Below, one piece after another: positions 9,715-20,399 of a stretch of 64,000 nucleotides of DNA (position 1 is the first letter of the stretch; the number at the start of each line of letters is the position of its first letter). The notes beneath the pieces were generated by a model. That model ran no database searches, was not told the DNA's origin, and worked only from the letters and a program-made list of their open reading frames with translations. Made by a program: the position numbers and the translations under genes. Origin of the DNA: Gloeopeniophorella convolvens (lineage: Eukaryota > Basidiomycota > Agaricomycetes > Russulales); contig WTXD01000060.1 in the NCBI GenBank assembly GCA_022496205.1, positions 62,001 to 126,000 of the forward strand, read 5' to 3'.

Positions 9715-11760
9715 TCAGAATTTCCACCCTCCAGCGAGGCCCATGATACGGTCCGGATCATATTTCTCCCTGATCTCACGCATTCGTGGCAAGTTCTTCC
9801 CGTACATCTGTTCCAATGGCGTACCGAACAAGGCATAATTGATATATGGCGGTGCGTCCTGTAATTTCTGTCCATCATCGAGGCCGACTTGGTGGAGGGT
9901 GGCTGCCGAAGTGCGCATGGCCTGCGCGATCTCCTCGTCGAGTGACTCGTCGCTCCACCCAAAGTATATGCTCGATGGGCAGAATCTCTGCGAGCGGTCT
10001 GCAGGGTATGGGGACGGCCCACCGTGTGTCAGGATATCGGACTCGAATGGATCGGTGCTGTAAACGACAAAGACGCTTGGGTCCACCTCGCTGAATTTGG
10101 TTCCCCAGAACTGGATTGTAGGGGACTTGATCAATCACCAGGAACCACGAGGCTCATAGATAGGTAGAGCCAACTCACCTTGCTTTCGTTAACGTAGGCC
10201 TTCATTATCGGCAGGGTATAGTTTTCTATAGGGACGCCATGGAAGTACACGCTTCCCAATGGTATGTGTGAATCATACACATGATACGGATGCTCACTGC
10301 TGACACTCACCGCGGCAAGATCGGAGCAGGGACGCTGTTGACAAAATCTATGAATGTACCGTTGACGATACTCTGGGATGTGCTTGGGACCTTCAAAAGG
10401 TCATCGAAGAGGCCCTGCGGAGGCTCCGGCCCGTCGTAGAATAACGTTAGGGCAAGTGTGGCCTATACTCAAGTAGGTGAGATGTAACTCTTCGGACTTG
10501 GTACCAAAGCCTTACAGTGCCATTAACGTACGCATATTCTCCTAACTGTGCTGCCTTTCCGTCGTGTGGCTCCGAGAGGAAGTTGGCATACGCCACTTCC
10601 GCTGCATCCAGCTGGTCATTCAAAAAGGTGATTGAGACACTCTAGTCTCCGTCAGCCCGATGTTTGTATCACCGACACTACGTGAACCAACCCAAACATT
10701 TGGAGGCTGTTTGTGTGTTTTCAAAGTGAATTTCGTTGCTATTCCCTATTTGATCATCGGCCATAGTTAAGATGTCAACGTTCAACAGTTGCATCGGGTG
10801 TCTCACATAGTTATTGAACCCTCCCTAAAGACCCATCCACTGTTAATTGTCTGCTCTGTGACGATGACGGGAGATCGAGCGCACCTTTAGGGCGAAGAAG
10901 AGGTCCTCGTCCTTCTCCGTTACCGTCTTCACGCTCCCGCTTGGCAACACAAGCTCAACTGCCGTCAGCGTGTCGATGGTAAGCCCAAACTGATTGGTCT
11001 TCCATGAGTACCCTAGCATACCAGAATGTGGTTAGATCATGCATGTCACAAATGACGCCAGGGAAGCAGTGAGACTGACCGCCGCCCAAGGTGAAGCCCG
11101 CGACCCCAACCCCATTCACGCGTCCTCCTACAACATTGAGGCCCTTGGGAACGAGGTACTCATACACGTCGGTCCATGTCAGGCCTGCACCTATATCGAC
11201 GGTTCCTGCATCCTCATTGATGACAATGTCCTTGAACTTTGCCAGAGAGATATGTACACCAGAGGTCGATGAAAACTTTGGGTTAGCGATGTGTCCACCG
11301 CCCTTGACCGCGAACGGTGTGCGCGTCTCTGCAAGCTCGCCGAGCTATGGCCACGCATATCAACCATCACCGTAATTGAGATAGGTCAAGGTGGAGAATC
11401 TACTGACAATGATGCCAATGTCTTGTGGCGTACCGGGTCGTACTGAGCATGCAGACACCTGCGAGCTCGTGTTGGCCCAGTGGGAAATGTCCTCTATGAA
11501 ATCTGGCGAACCTACGGCTCATTTCAACGAGGTGCGCATCATAAATGCAAAAGAAATTTACCAGGATAGTACACGTTCGAGTCGGGGGAGATTGACTGTG
11601 CTATCTTGTTGCAGACTGTCTGGAAGTCGGGGCTCAACGGTGACTGAGCCGCCTCGACAAACCGGTCGTCAAGCCTGAGATCGGATTGACCGTGCACAAT
11701 GACGCAGAAGAGAGCGGGTATAAGCCGAATGATCTTCCACGATAGGCCACCCTTGGACAT
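9715..11760 (-). CDS. Secreted FAD-linked oxidase (BBE/PCMH type), paralogue A
   Basis: Berberine-bridge-enzyme-type FAD oxidases oxidise sugars or alcohols and pass electrons to O2, giving H2O2. The start at 11760 gives a signal peptide (LIPALFCVIVHGQ). The PCMH FAD domain follows: TRTPFAVKGGGHIANP, where His is the expected covalent FAD attachment site, then GAGLTWTDVYEYL and VGVAGFTLGGG. The substrate part includes LFYDGPEPPQGLF. The BBE C-terminal domain is WGTKFSEVD...NYALFGTPLEQMYG and ends YDPDRIMGLAGGWKF. About eight or nine exons keep frame across introns of roughly 50-70 nt. The Cys used by bicovalent members (before the LGGG stretch) is absent, so flavin attachment should be through His only. 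Only the 5' half (from about 10917) was copied to 15419-16451. The substrate cannot be told from sequence. Confidence 0.85.
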
Positions 11761-12437
11761 CGTTGTGAAGCGTCTGTTAGTGTGAGGTCAATAGCATAGA
11801 GAGATGCAGATATATACTCACAGAAAACGGCTGACACGCGAGCGTTTGCGACGCAGTTCGGTACAAATGACGCATGTGCTGTGGCGTGCATGCAATACCG
11901 GGAAAATGAGACAGCATTAGGGCCGAACGTGCGTCACCGGCCTCCCCATGACGCAAGAATCTGCGCCGGGCCAAGGTTTGCGCCTGTAGACTTCCCTTGC
12001 TCATCGTGGGCATTCTATCACCTCCGAAGCACTCATGTGCAAAGGCGCACGTCATCAAGACGGTGATAATTCCCCCCGGAAGTTCAAATGCTGTCACTCT
12101 GTCATGCGATGAACGTGGAAGGCGCCCTCGCATTTTGCCAACGAGCTTCAATTGGTGGCAAGCCTTCCGTGATCCCTCATGCCGCTGCTAAGTTGTATCG
12201 GCGAACTCGAAGAATACCGTATGGAGCTTGAAGATTGATGCATGGAAGCGATCTGCAGATGCCAATCACACTTGTCACAGAACAGTTACTGCGAGGTGCA
12301 AAACCATACATGAGATGGGTTGTACAGGAAGGTAACGCGCTGAGCGAACGCACTGCTAAATATCCATGTATCGATAATATCGATCAGTAATAAGACTGTG
12401 AGACTCCCAATGGAGAGAGCTGGTCCTTCAAGTGAGC
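11761..12437. promoter_or_regulatory. Promoter region of oxidase A
   Basis: About 680 bp between the start of oxidase A and the stop of oxidase B (both minus). A TATATA-like box lies at about 11810-11816, about 50 bp upstream of the ATG. The block recurs, with insertions, at 16452-17514. No separate gene was recognised. Confidence 0.45.
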
Positions 12438-14453
12438 TCAGAATTTCCACCCACCAGCGAGACGCATGATATCGTCCGGGTCATACTTCTGCCTAAGCTC
12501 GCGCAACCGTGGCAAGTTCTGTCCGTACATCCATTCTAACGGCGTGCCGATCAACGCGTAGTTGACATATGGTGAGGCGTCTTGCAGCTTCTGGCCCTCC
12601 TTAATCCCGATCTCATGCAGTGTGCGAGCCGAGGTACGCATAGCGTCCCTGACCTTTTTATCAAGCGACTCGTCCGTCACGCCGAAATAGATGCTCGAGG
12701 GGAGGAACAGCTGCGAGCGGCTGGGAGGGTATGCAGACGGGCCGCCATGCTTGAGCATGTCGGCTTCGAATGGATCCAGGTTATAGACAATGACGATGCT
12801 TTTGTCGAGTTCGCTCATTTTCTCACCCCAAAACTGCAAAGCGCATACCGGTCAAGAATGCACGCCAGCGCGGAAGCGACCGATGACATACAATGCTCTC
12901 ATTGTTGAAGGCCTTCATAATTGAATCAGTGTACTGAGTCATGGGAACTCCGTCGAAAAATCCACTTCGGATGCGATTGAGTGAAAGGTTCGTTGGGAAA
13001 GGCAGAGCAAGAAGACCGACCGAGGCATCCCGGGTACGGGAAGGCTTGCAACCCAATCCGTGAAGCTTCCCTTGAAGTCATTCTTTGACGAGTTTGGGAG
13101 GCGGAGAAGTTCATCGTAGAGACCTTTGGGAGGCTCCGGTCCGTCATAAAATAGCACAATGCCAAATACCGCCTATCGCGTCGTTGTCAATGAGTAATCA
13201 CCACAAACCGTATCAACCGGAAAACTTACCGTGCCGTTAGTATACGTGAACGCGCCGAGCTGTGCCGCCTTAGGATCGTGTGGCTGGGACAGGAATGTGG
13301 CGAAAGCGGCTTGCGCTCCTTCTGCTAGATCACCCACAAAGCTGATCGAAGCACCCTATTTCCATGGAAGGCAACGTTACTATCGTAGAGATGACTGCTC
13401 TTACCCAGACCTGAGGTTGATGATGGAACTTCAGAGTGAATTTGGTGGCAATTCCCTAGTCGGCGGTGATCAGAATCGATACGGTATTAATATCTTACAA
13501 CTGACATAATTATTGAAACCGCCCTAGATGAGTCGGTTGGATTCGGGTGATCAGTATGTCGTCGCGCGACCGAACAAGAAAGCTTGGGCGTACTTTGAGT
13601 GCGAACCATAAATCTTCATCCTTTTCAGTTACCGTCTTCACATTGCCGTCAGGCAACACAATATCGATCTCCGTGAGGGTGTCCACAGTGAGCCCAAATT
13701 GGTTGCTCTTCCACGAGTAGCCTGGGACGTTTTGAGCATCATGACTCAGTGCTCCGCGTGGACAGAGATGGACACGGTACTGACCACCGCCGAGCGTGAA
13801 CCCCGCAACACCAACGCCGGTCAAACGGCCGCCGACGACGTTGATGCCCTTGGGCACAATCTCCTTGTACACCTCGGTCCACGTGAGGCCTGCACCGATC
13901 TCAACGGTCCCGGCATCCTCACGTATGACTATCTGGTTGAAGTTCGCCATCGAGATTTGAACACCGGGGGTGGATGAAAAGCCAGGGTTGCCAGTATGAC
14001 CGCTATCTTTGACCGCGAACGGCACGCGGGTCTTAGAAATTTTGCGGAGCTGCCGATTCGGCCGACGACGTTAGAGAAACCTAGTGAGGGGAAGGCTTGG
14101 GATATTTACTAACGATAAAGGCGATATCTTGCGGCGTTCTCGGGCGCACGGAGCACGTCGAAATTTCTGAGCTCGAGTTCGCCCAGTGGGAGATGTCGCC
14201 CTCGAACTCTGATGATCCTAAGAATGACCTCGTGTCAGGAAGCATATAACGGGAATAAATGGACATTACCGGGAAAGAAAACATCAGGAATAGACTTTTC
14301 TATACCTTTGCACACAGCTACATAGTTGTTAGACTTGAGAGGCACTTGGATCCCCGAATCGGAAAAATCCCCAGGGCCTATGTCTGGTTGGCCGCGGGCT
14401 GTTGAAACAATGCTGAACAAAACGAGAAACCATCCCAGGGGCCTCGCTCTCAT
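12438..14453 (-). CDS. Secreted FAD-linked oxidase (BBE/PCMH type), paralogue B
   Basis: Same family as oxidase A. The start at 14453 gives a signal peptide (PLGWFLVLFSIVSTARG). The FAD domain includes GAGLTWTEVYKEI and VGVAGFTLGGG, and the C-terminal BBE domain includes FWGEKMSELDKS and NYALIGTPLEWMYGQ, ending at 12438. Introns of about 50-70 nt join all parts in frame. The flavin His is kept, but its context is KDSGHTGNPG where the other copies have K(G/S)GGH; two changes next to the flavin site are unusual. A TATAAATA box lies 51-58 bp upstream of the ATG. The duplicate is the gene at 17515-19511, which has the standard motif. Confidence 0.85.
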
Positions 14454-15418
14454 CGTGACTGCGGAATGCCTGTGAGCGAGTTAACCCTCTGGACGGTGTC
14501 GTGTATAAATACTCACACCAAGGGTGCAGATGACTTCGCAAATTGGCGAAGCTGCTGGAAGAACCCAAATCGCACCCGACAGATCAAACCAGAGATTAAA
14601 TTCCATGCAACGCCCCATGCGGCTCCAGGACTCCGCGCTTGTTGTGATGAAGTGACTACGCCATCACACAAGCAAACTTTCCGTATTCGAATGCTCATTC
14701 GCGATTCTGCCCGAAACGTGGCACTATGCTCGGGTGCAGGGGGGGTCAACACAACGGTACCTTCTACGATGACGCAAGATAGTTAGTTCGAAGTCACGAG
14801 GGGAAAAAGGGGAACACCGAATTGAAACCAAGCGGGAAGGTTGGACAGATGGGGCACCGATTACGGGACCACCGAGGCGCTCCCAAGAATTCGACAACAA
14901 AACGACAGCTGACGTGCGTTGGCACTAATCAAACACGGGGGAATGAGAATGAAGACGCAAGCCCAGTGCAGATGAAGCCTTGTCCCCACATTCGGATACC
15001 GGTGAGAGCGGATGGGGTCTCATCATATGACGTAGGTTCCATCCAGTGCAAGCGAGTACATGTGGTTGGGAGACAAAGAAGTCCTCTGGAATTGAGGGGG
15101 CTGAGTGCTGCTCGGGTGAGCCCACACATCGATGATGTGGCCAACTGTACGGGAGGGCTCGACACCGGAGCCGCGTAAAACCGGCATCTCCCGATTGCAG
15201 CGGGCGGTAGTCTACTTTTACAAGAGGACGAGGTGCCCCCCCCCCCCTCCCTGATTGGGATGGGATAAGTGGGGGACATTCGAAGTCCGAAGCGTCGCGC
15301 GGACACTTGTGCTCGCAAATACCGACTTTAACTAGCCCATAGCTATGCGTATGCTTTCGCACTTCGCGCTCCCTCGCTACTTCGTCTCCCAACGTCAGTG
15401 CTTGGCCACGTCGACCCA
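14454..15418. other. Upstream region of oxidase B plus 216 bp of unique spacer
   Basis: 14454-15202 belongs to the duplicated unit and resembles 19512-20262, most closely at 15060-15202. 15203-15418 has no counterpart, holds a C-rich run near 15235-15250, and separates the two duplication units. No gene was recognised. Confidence 0.45.
14504..14511 (-). promoter_or_regulatory. TATA box of oxidase B
   Basis: TATAAATA on the plus strand (TATTTATA on the coding strand), 51-58 bp before the ATG at 14453. The duplicate gene has the same octamer at exactly the same distance (19562-19569). Confidence 0.5.
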
Positions 15419-16451
15419 GACCGTTACCGTCTTCACGTTCCCGCTTGGCAACACAAGCTCAACTGCCGTCAGCGTGTCGATGGTAAGCCCAAACTGATTA
15501 GTCTTCCATGAGTACCCTAGCATACCAGAATGTGGTTAGATCATGCATGTCACAAATGACGCCAGGGAAGCAGTGAAACTGACCGCCGCCCAAGGTGAAG
15601 CCCGCAACCCCAACCCCATTCACGCGTCCTCCTACAACATTGAGACCCTTGGGAACGAGGTACTCATACACGTCGGTCCATGTCAGGCCTGCACCTATAT
15701 CGACGGTTCCTGCATCCTCATTGATGACAATGTCCTTGAACTTTGCCAGAGAGATATGTACACCAGAGGTCGATGAAAACCCTGGGTTAGCGATGTGTCC
15801 ACCGCCCTTGACCGCGAACGGTGTGCGTGTCTCTGCAAGCTCACCGAGCTATGCATGGCCGCACATATCAATTATCACCATAAGTGGGAGAGGTCAAGGT
15901 AGAGAATCTACTGACAATGATGCCAATATCTTGGGGCGTACCAGGTCGTACTGAGCATGCAGACACCTGCGAGCTCGTGTTGGCCCAGTGGGAAATGTCC
16001 GCTATGAAGTCCGGCGAACCTACGGCTCATTTCAACGAGGTGCGCATTACGAATAAAGAAAATAATATACCAGGATAGAACACGTTCGAGTTGGGGGAGA
16101 TTGACTGTGCTATCTTGTTGCAGACTGTCCGGAAGTCGGGGCTTAACGGTGATTGAGCCGCTTGGACAGACGGTCGTCAAGGCCGAGATCAGATTGGCCG
16201 TAGGCAACGACGCAGAAGAGAGCGGGTATAAGCCGAACGATATTCCACGATGCTGGAATCATGATCGTCGGACAGTGATAAGATAAGGATACCGGACATA
16301 GATCAGTCGTAGCATACACTCTTTGTACCTTACCGACGTTTGACACACAACTGTGTAGACAAACGGATTCATCCCTCCTTACCTCGACGGGCGACACCAT
16401 CCGGTCTTGAGTCACGGATATATTCACACACGACAGGCCACCCTTATACAT
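15419..16451 (-). pseudogene. Truncated copy of oxidase A (5' half only), also broken by a probable solo LTR
   Basis: The ATG at 16449-16451 (MYKGGLS) matches the oxidase A start (MSKGGLS). After two further codons the 178-bp insertion at 16251-16428 intervenes, and the signal peptide resumes as RLIPALFCVVAYGQ. Exons for TRTPFAVKGGGH, LVPKGLNVVGGR and LPSGNVKTVT follow, then the sequence stops matching at 15419 in mid-exon. The C-terminal half, including the BBE domain, is missing. The surviving exons remain close to oxidase A, so the loss is recent on the scale of this locus. Confidence 0.8.
16251..16428. mobile_element. Probable solo LTR, 178 bp, with 5-bp target duplication
   Basis: Comparison with the uninterrupted copy at about 11743 defines the insert. 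CACGA is present on both sides (16246-16250 and 16429-16433) but only once in the other copy. The insert starts TGCTGGAATC and ends ATTCACA, so it has the TG...CA ends of an LTR and a start like many Ty1/Copia LTRs. It has no inverted repeats beyond that. An LTR of 178 bp is short but within range. Confidence 0.6.
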
Positions 16452-17514
16452 TGTTGTGAAGTGTCTGTACAGTGTAGGTGGGAGGTCGGTACTGTAGAGA
16501 GAGATAGACATATATACTCGTAGAAAGCGGCTGACACGTGAGTTTCCCGACACGGCTCCGTACAAATTCCGCATGCGCTGTGGCGTGCATGGAACACCAG
16601 GAAAATGGGATAGCAATAAGACCGAGCGTGCATCACCGGAACGACGCAATTTTCTGCGCCGGGTTGGTGTTTGCGCCTGTAGACTTTCCCTTGCTCGACG
16701 GGTGCGAGGTATGGGACATCGTGAGCGTTCTATCATCCCGGTACTAACCGTATGCAAAGGCGCATGTCACGGAGACCGTGAGACTTCTCTCTGGAATTGA
16801 AGGAAGTTTGAACGCTGTAAAACTTGGCGCGCTGCCCCACTCTTGTTAGGCTTCACAGATTCAAGACGAAACTCACAAGCTACTGTGATGCTATTCGGGT
16901 AAGTCTCCACTCCCTGGAGCTTTCCCGAGACTATCGAGAGGAATAAAATAAGCAGCTGATACCCAGGTTGATGGAGTCTGTTGAAAACGACATCGCCCCA
17001 ACACAGGATGACAACTCGTATAGAACCCATTCACCATCGCGAAAGTGAATGAAACGAGCACAACCGTGTTTCAGGGGCATAATTTTATCACCGAGCAATA
17101 GGCTAAAACTATAATTTCAGCTCACAGGTAGACTATGGATATATCATTGCTCGGTGTCCAGTCGGTGACCGCGTCGTGTTATGCGAAGAGCGTGGGAGAC
17201 GTTCTCACATTTTGCCAACGAGCTTCAGTTGGTGGTGAGCCTTCCATGCCGCGTCGTACTGCCGCCAAGTTGTATCAGCGCACTTGAAGAATACCGTATG
17301 GAGCTTGAAGATTGATGCATGGAAGCAATCTGTAGATGCCAATCACACTTGTCACAGAACAGTTACTGCGAGGTGCAAAACTATACATGAGATGGGTTGT
17401 ACAGGAACGTAACACGCTGAGCGAACGCACTGTCAAATATCCATGTATCAACAACATCAATCAGTAATAAGAGTGTAAGACTGCCAATGGAGAGGGCTGG
17501 TCCTTCAAGTGAGC
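16452..17514. other. Duplicated promoter region with about 365 bp of inserted DNA
   Basis: Matches 11761-12437 except for roughly 16814-17180, which is absent from the other copy. That insert has no open reading and no clear terminal repeats, and its limits are uncertain by some bases. A TATATA-like box at about 16509-16515 corresponds to that of oxidase A. Confidence 0.45.
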
Positions 17515-19511
17515 TCAGAATTTCCACCCACCAGTGAGACGCATGATATCGTCCGGGTCGTACTTCTGCCTAAGTTCGCGCAGCCGTGGGAGGTTCTGTC
17601 CGTACATCCATTCTAACGGCGTACCAGTCAACGCGTAGTTGACGTATGGTGAGGCGTCTTGCAGTTTCTGGCCCTCCTTAATCCCGATCTTATGGAGCGT
17701 GCGAGCCGAGGTACGCATGGCATCCTTAACCTTCTTATCAAGTGACTCGTCTGTCCAACCGAACGAGATGCTCGAGGGGAGGAACAGCTGCGAACGGCTG
17801 GGAGGGTATGCAGACGGGCCGCCATGCTTGAGCATGTCGGGCTCGAATGGGTCCAAACTATAGACAATGACGACGCTCTTGTCGAGTTCGCTCATTTTCT
17901 CGCCCCAAAACTGCAAAGCGCATACCGGTGAAGATTACACGTGAGCGCGGAGGCAACCGGTGACATACAATGCTTTCATCGCTGAAGGCCTTCATAATTG
18001 AATCAGTGTACTGAGTCATGGGAACTCCGTCGAAAAATCCACTTCAGATGCGATTGAGTGAAAATCCGTTGCGTAAGGCAGAGCAAGAAGACCCACCGAG
18101 GCATCCCGGGTACGGGAAGGCTTGCAACCCAATCCGTGAAGCTGCCTTTGAAGTCGTTCTTTGACGAGTTTGGGAGGCGGAGGAGTTCATCGTAGAGACC
18201 TTTAGGAGGTTCCGGTCCGTCATAGAAGAGCACAATGCCAAATGCCGCCTATCGCGTCGTTGTCAATGCGTGATCGCCACAGACCGTGTCAGTCGGAAAC
18301 ACACCGTGCCGTTGGTGTATATGAACTCGCCGAGTTGTGCAGCTTTGGGATCATGTGGCTGAGACAGGAATGTGGCGAAAGCGGCTTGCGCTCCTTCCAC
18401 TAGATCACCCACAAAATTGATCGAAGCACCCTGTTTCCATGAGAGTAACGTTACTAATGTAGGGATAGATACTCTTACCCAAACTTGAGGTTGGTGATGG
18501 GACTTCAGAGTGAATTTGGTGGCAATTCCCTGATCGGCGGTGGTCAGAGTTGATGCGGTATGAATGTCTTACAACTGACGTAGTTATTGAACCCGCCCTG
18601 GACGATTCGGGTGATCAGCATGTCATCACGCAATCGAAAAAGCCTGGACATACTTTGAGTGCGAACCATAGATCTTCGTCCTTTTCAGTCACCGTCTTCA
18701 CATTGCCATCAGGCAACACAATCTCGATCTCCGTGAGCGTGTCCACTGTGAGCCCAAACTGGTTGCTCTTCCACGAATAACCTGAGATATTTGGCAGCAT
18801 GACTCAGTGCACCGCGCAGATAAAGCTGGACATGGTGCTGACCACAGCCGAGCGTGAATCCTGCAACGCCAACGCCGGTCAAACGGCCGCCGACGACGTT
18901 GATGCCCTTGGGCACAATCTCCTCGTACACCTCGGTCCACGTGAGGCCCGCACCGATCTCAACGGTCCCAGCATCCTCGTGTACGACTATCTGTTTGAAG
19001 TTCGCCGTAGAGATATGAACACCAGGGGTGGATGAGAAGCCAGGGTTGGCTATATGGCCACCACCCTTGACGGCGAACGGTACGCGGGTCTTGGAAATTT
19101 CGTGGAGCTGCCGGTTTGGCCGACGACGTTAGGGAAAGCTGGGGAGGTAAAGGCTTGGGATATGTACTGACGATAAAAGCGATGTCTTGCGGCGTTCTGG
19201 GCCGCACGGAGCACGTCGATACTTCTGAGCTCGAGTTTACCCAGTGGGAGATGTCGTCCTCAAACTCCGGTGATCCTAAGAATGACGTCGTATCAGGAAG
19301 CGTAGAACGGGGTAAAATGATAATTACCGGGGAAAAAAACGTCGGGGATAGTCTTTTCTATCTCTTTGCACGCAGCCACGTATTTACTGGACCCGAGAGG
19401 CGCCTGGGTTCCCGAATCGGGGAGATTCCTAAGACCTATGTCAGGTTGGCCGCGGGTTGTTGAAACCACGTTGAATAAGATGAGAAACCATCCCAGGGGC
19501 GTCGCTCTCAT
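17515..19511 (-). CDS. Secreted FAD-linked oxidase (BBE/PCMH type), paralogue C
   Basis: Duplicate of oxidase B. The start at 19511 gives a signal peptide (PLGWFLILFNVVSTTRG). The FAD domain has RVPFAVKGGGHIANPGF with the flavin His, then GAGLTWTEVYEEI. The BBE C-terminal domain carries FWGEKMSELDKSV and NYALTGTPLEWMYGQ and ends YDPDDIMRLTGGWKF. All exon joins checked keep frame (for example PR/GFFDGVPMTQY across 18057-18100), so the gene looks functional. One oddity: the usual AGFTLGGG is AGFTLGCG here, a Cys in the loop near the flavin. The substrate is unknown, and secretion is inferred from the signal peptide. Confidence 0.85.
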
Positions 19512-20399
19512 CGTAACTGAAGGATGCCTGTGGGCGAGTTGTCATTCTGGACAGAGTTGAATATAAATACTCATACCAAGGGTGCAAATGAATTTGTAAA
19601 TCAGCGAAGCTGCTGGAAAGCGCACCTCAATAGCTCAATTCGCTCCCAACCGATCAGACTAGTGAGGAAGTCGAGAGTAAATTGCACGCAGCACCACACC
19701 ACACACATAGATACAACTCCACTGAGTGGCTGCGCCATCGCATCGAATGTTCGTTCACGATTCTGCCCCAAGCACGGCAGTCAGCTCGGGTGCAGCGAGA
19801 TCAGCACAGCGGTACATTCTACGATGATACATTTTAAGACAGTTAGTTCGAAATCACGAGGAAAGTTGAAACAAGAGAGATACCGAATCGAGAAGCTGGA
19901 AGGTTGAACAGGTAGGGTACACTCCCAGGAAGTCGGACAACGGGACTGACAGCTGAAGCGCGTTGGCATTAGGCACTAGTCAAGCCGAACAGGAAAACAC
20001 GGGGGAATAGGAATGAAGACGCAAGCGAGAAGCCCTTGTCCTCAAACGCTCGGATGCCGGTGAGAGTAGATGGGGTCCCATCATGATAGCACGAATGCCA
20101 TCCAGTGCAGGCGAGTACATACAGTTGGAAGAGAAAAAGATCCTTTGGAATTGAGGGGGCTGATTGTTACTCGGGTGAGCCCACACATCGATGATGTGGC
20201 CAACTGTGCGGGAGGGCTCGACACCGGAGCCGCGTAAAACCGGCATCTCCCGATTGCAGTGGGCGCCTCTGGGGCCTGGGCGCTAATAGCTTCCCGCGTA
20301 TCACGTGTATAGAGGGTAGTCATCTGTCTGCGACTCGACTTCGAGTCCGATGGCCGCCCGCGGCCCCTCTCCAGGCTCAGGATCTTGCTCCTCGTCCCC
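19512..20399. promoter_or_regulatory. Divergent promoter region between oxidase C and the first kinase
   Basis: About 890 bp between two divergent starts. Up to 20262 it belongs to the duplicated unit. Only about 140 bp are then left before the kinase ATG at 20400, so the kinase promoter probably lies in duplicated oxidase flank. Confidence 0.45.
19562..19569 (-). promoter_or_regulatory. TATA box of oxidase C
   Basis: TATAAATA on the plus strand, 51-58 bp before the ATG at 19511, with spacing identical to the duplicate gene. Confidence 0.5.

Larger units (their letters stand above)
10917..15202. repeat. Tandem segmental duplication, left unit
   Basis: This unit holds the 5' half of oxidase A, its upstream region, the whole of oxidase B and about 750 bp upstream of B. 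The same order and orientation recur at 15419-20262. Exon sequence at 11040-11280 differs from 15540-15780 at only a few positions. The left edge is inside an exon (CCGTTACCGTCTTCAC in both copies), and the right edge is where similarity stops after CCGATTGCAG. Confidence 0.8.
15419..20262. repeat. Tandem segmental duplication, right unit
   Basis: Copy of 10917-15202. It is about 560 bp longer because of two insertions: a 178-bp probable solo LTR (16251-16428) and about 365 bp of unmatched DNA near 16814-17180. It starts abruptly inside an oxidase exon, which leaves that gene copy without its 3' half. Confidence 0.8.
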
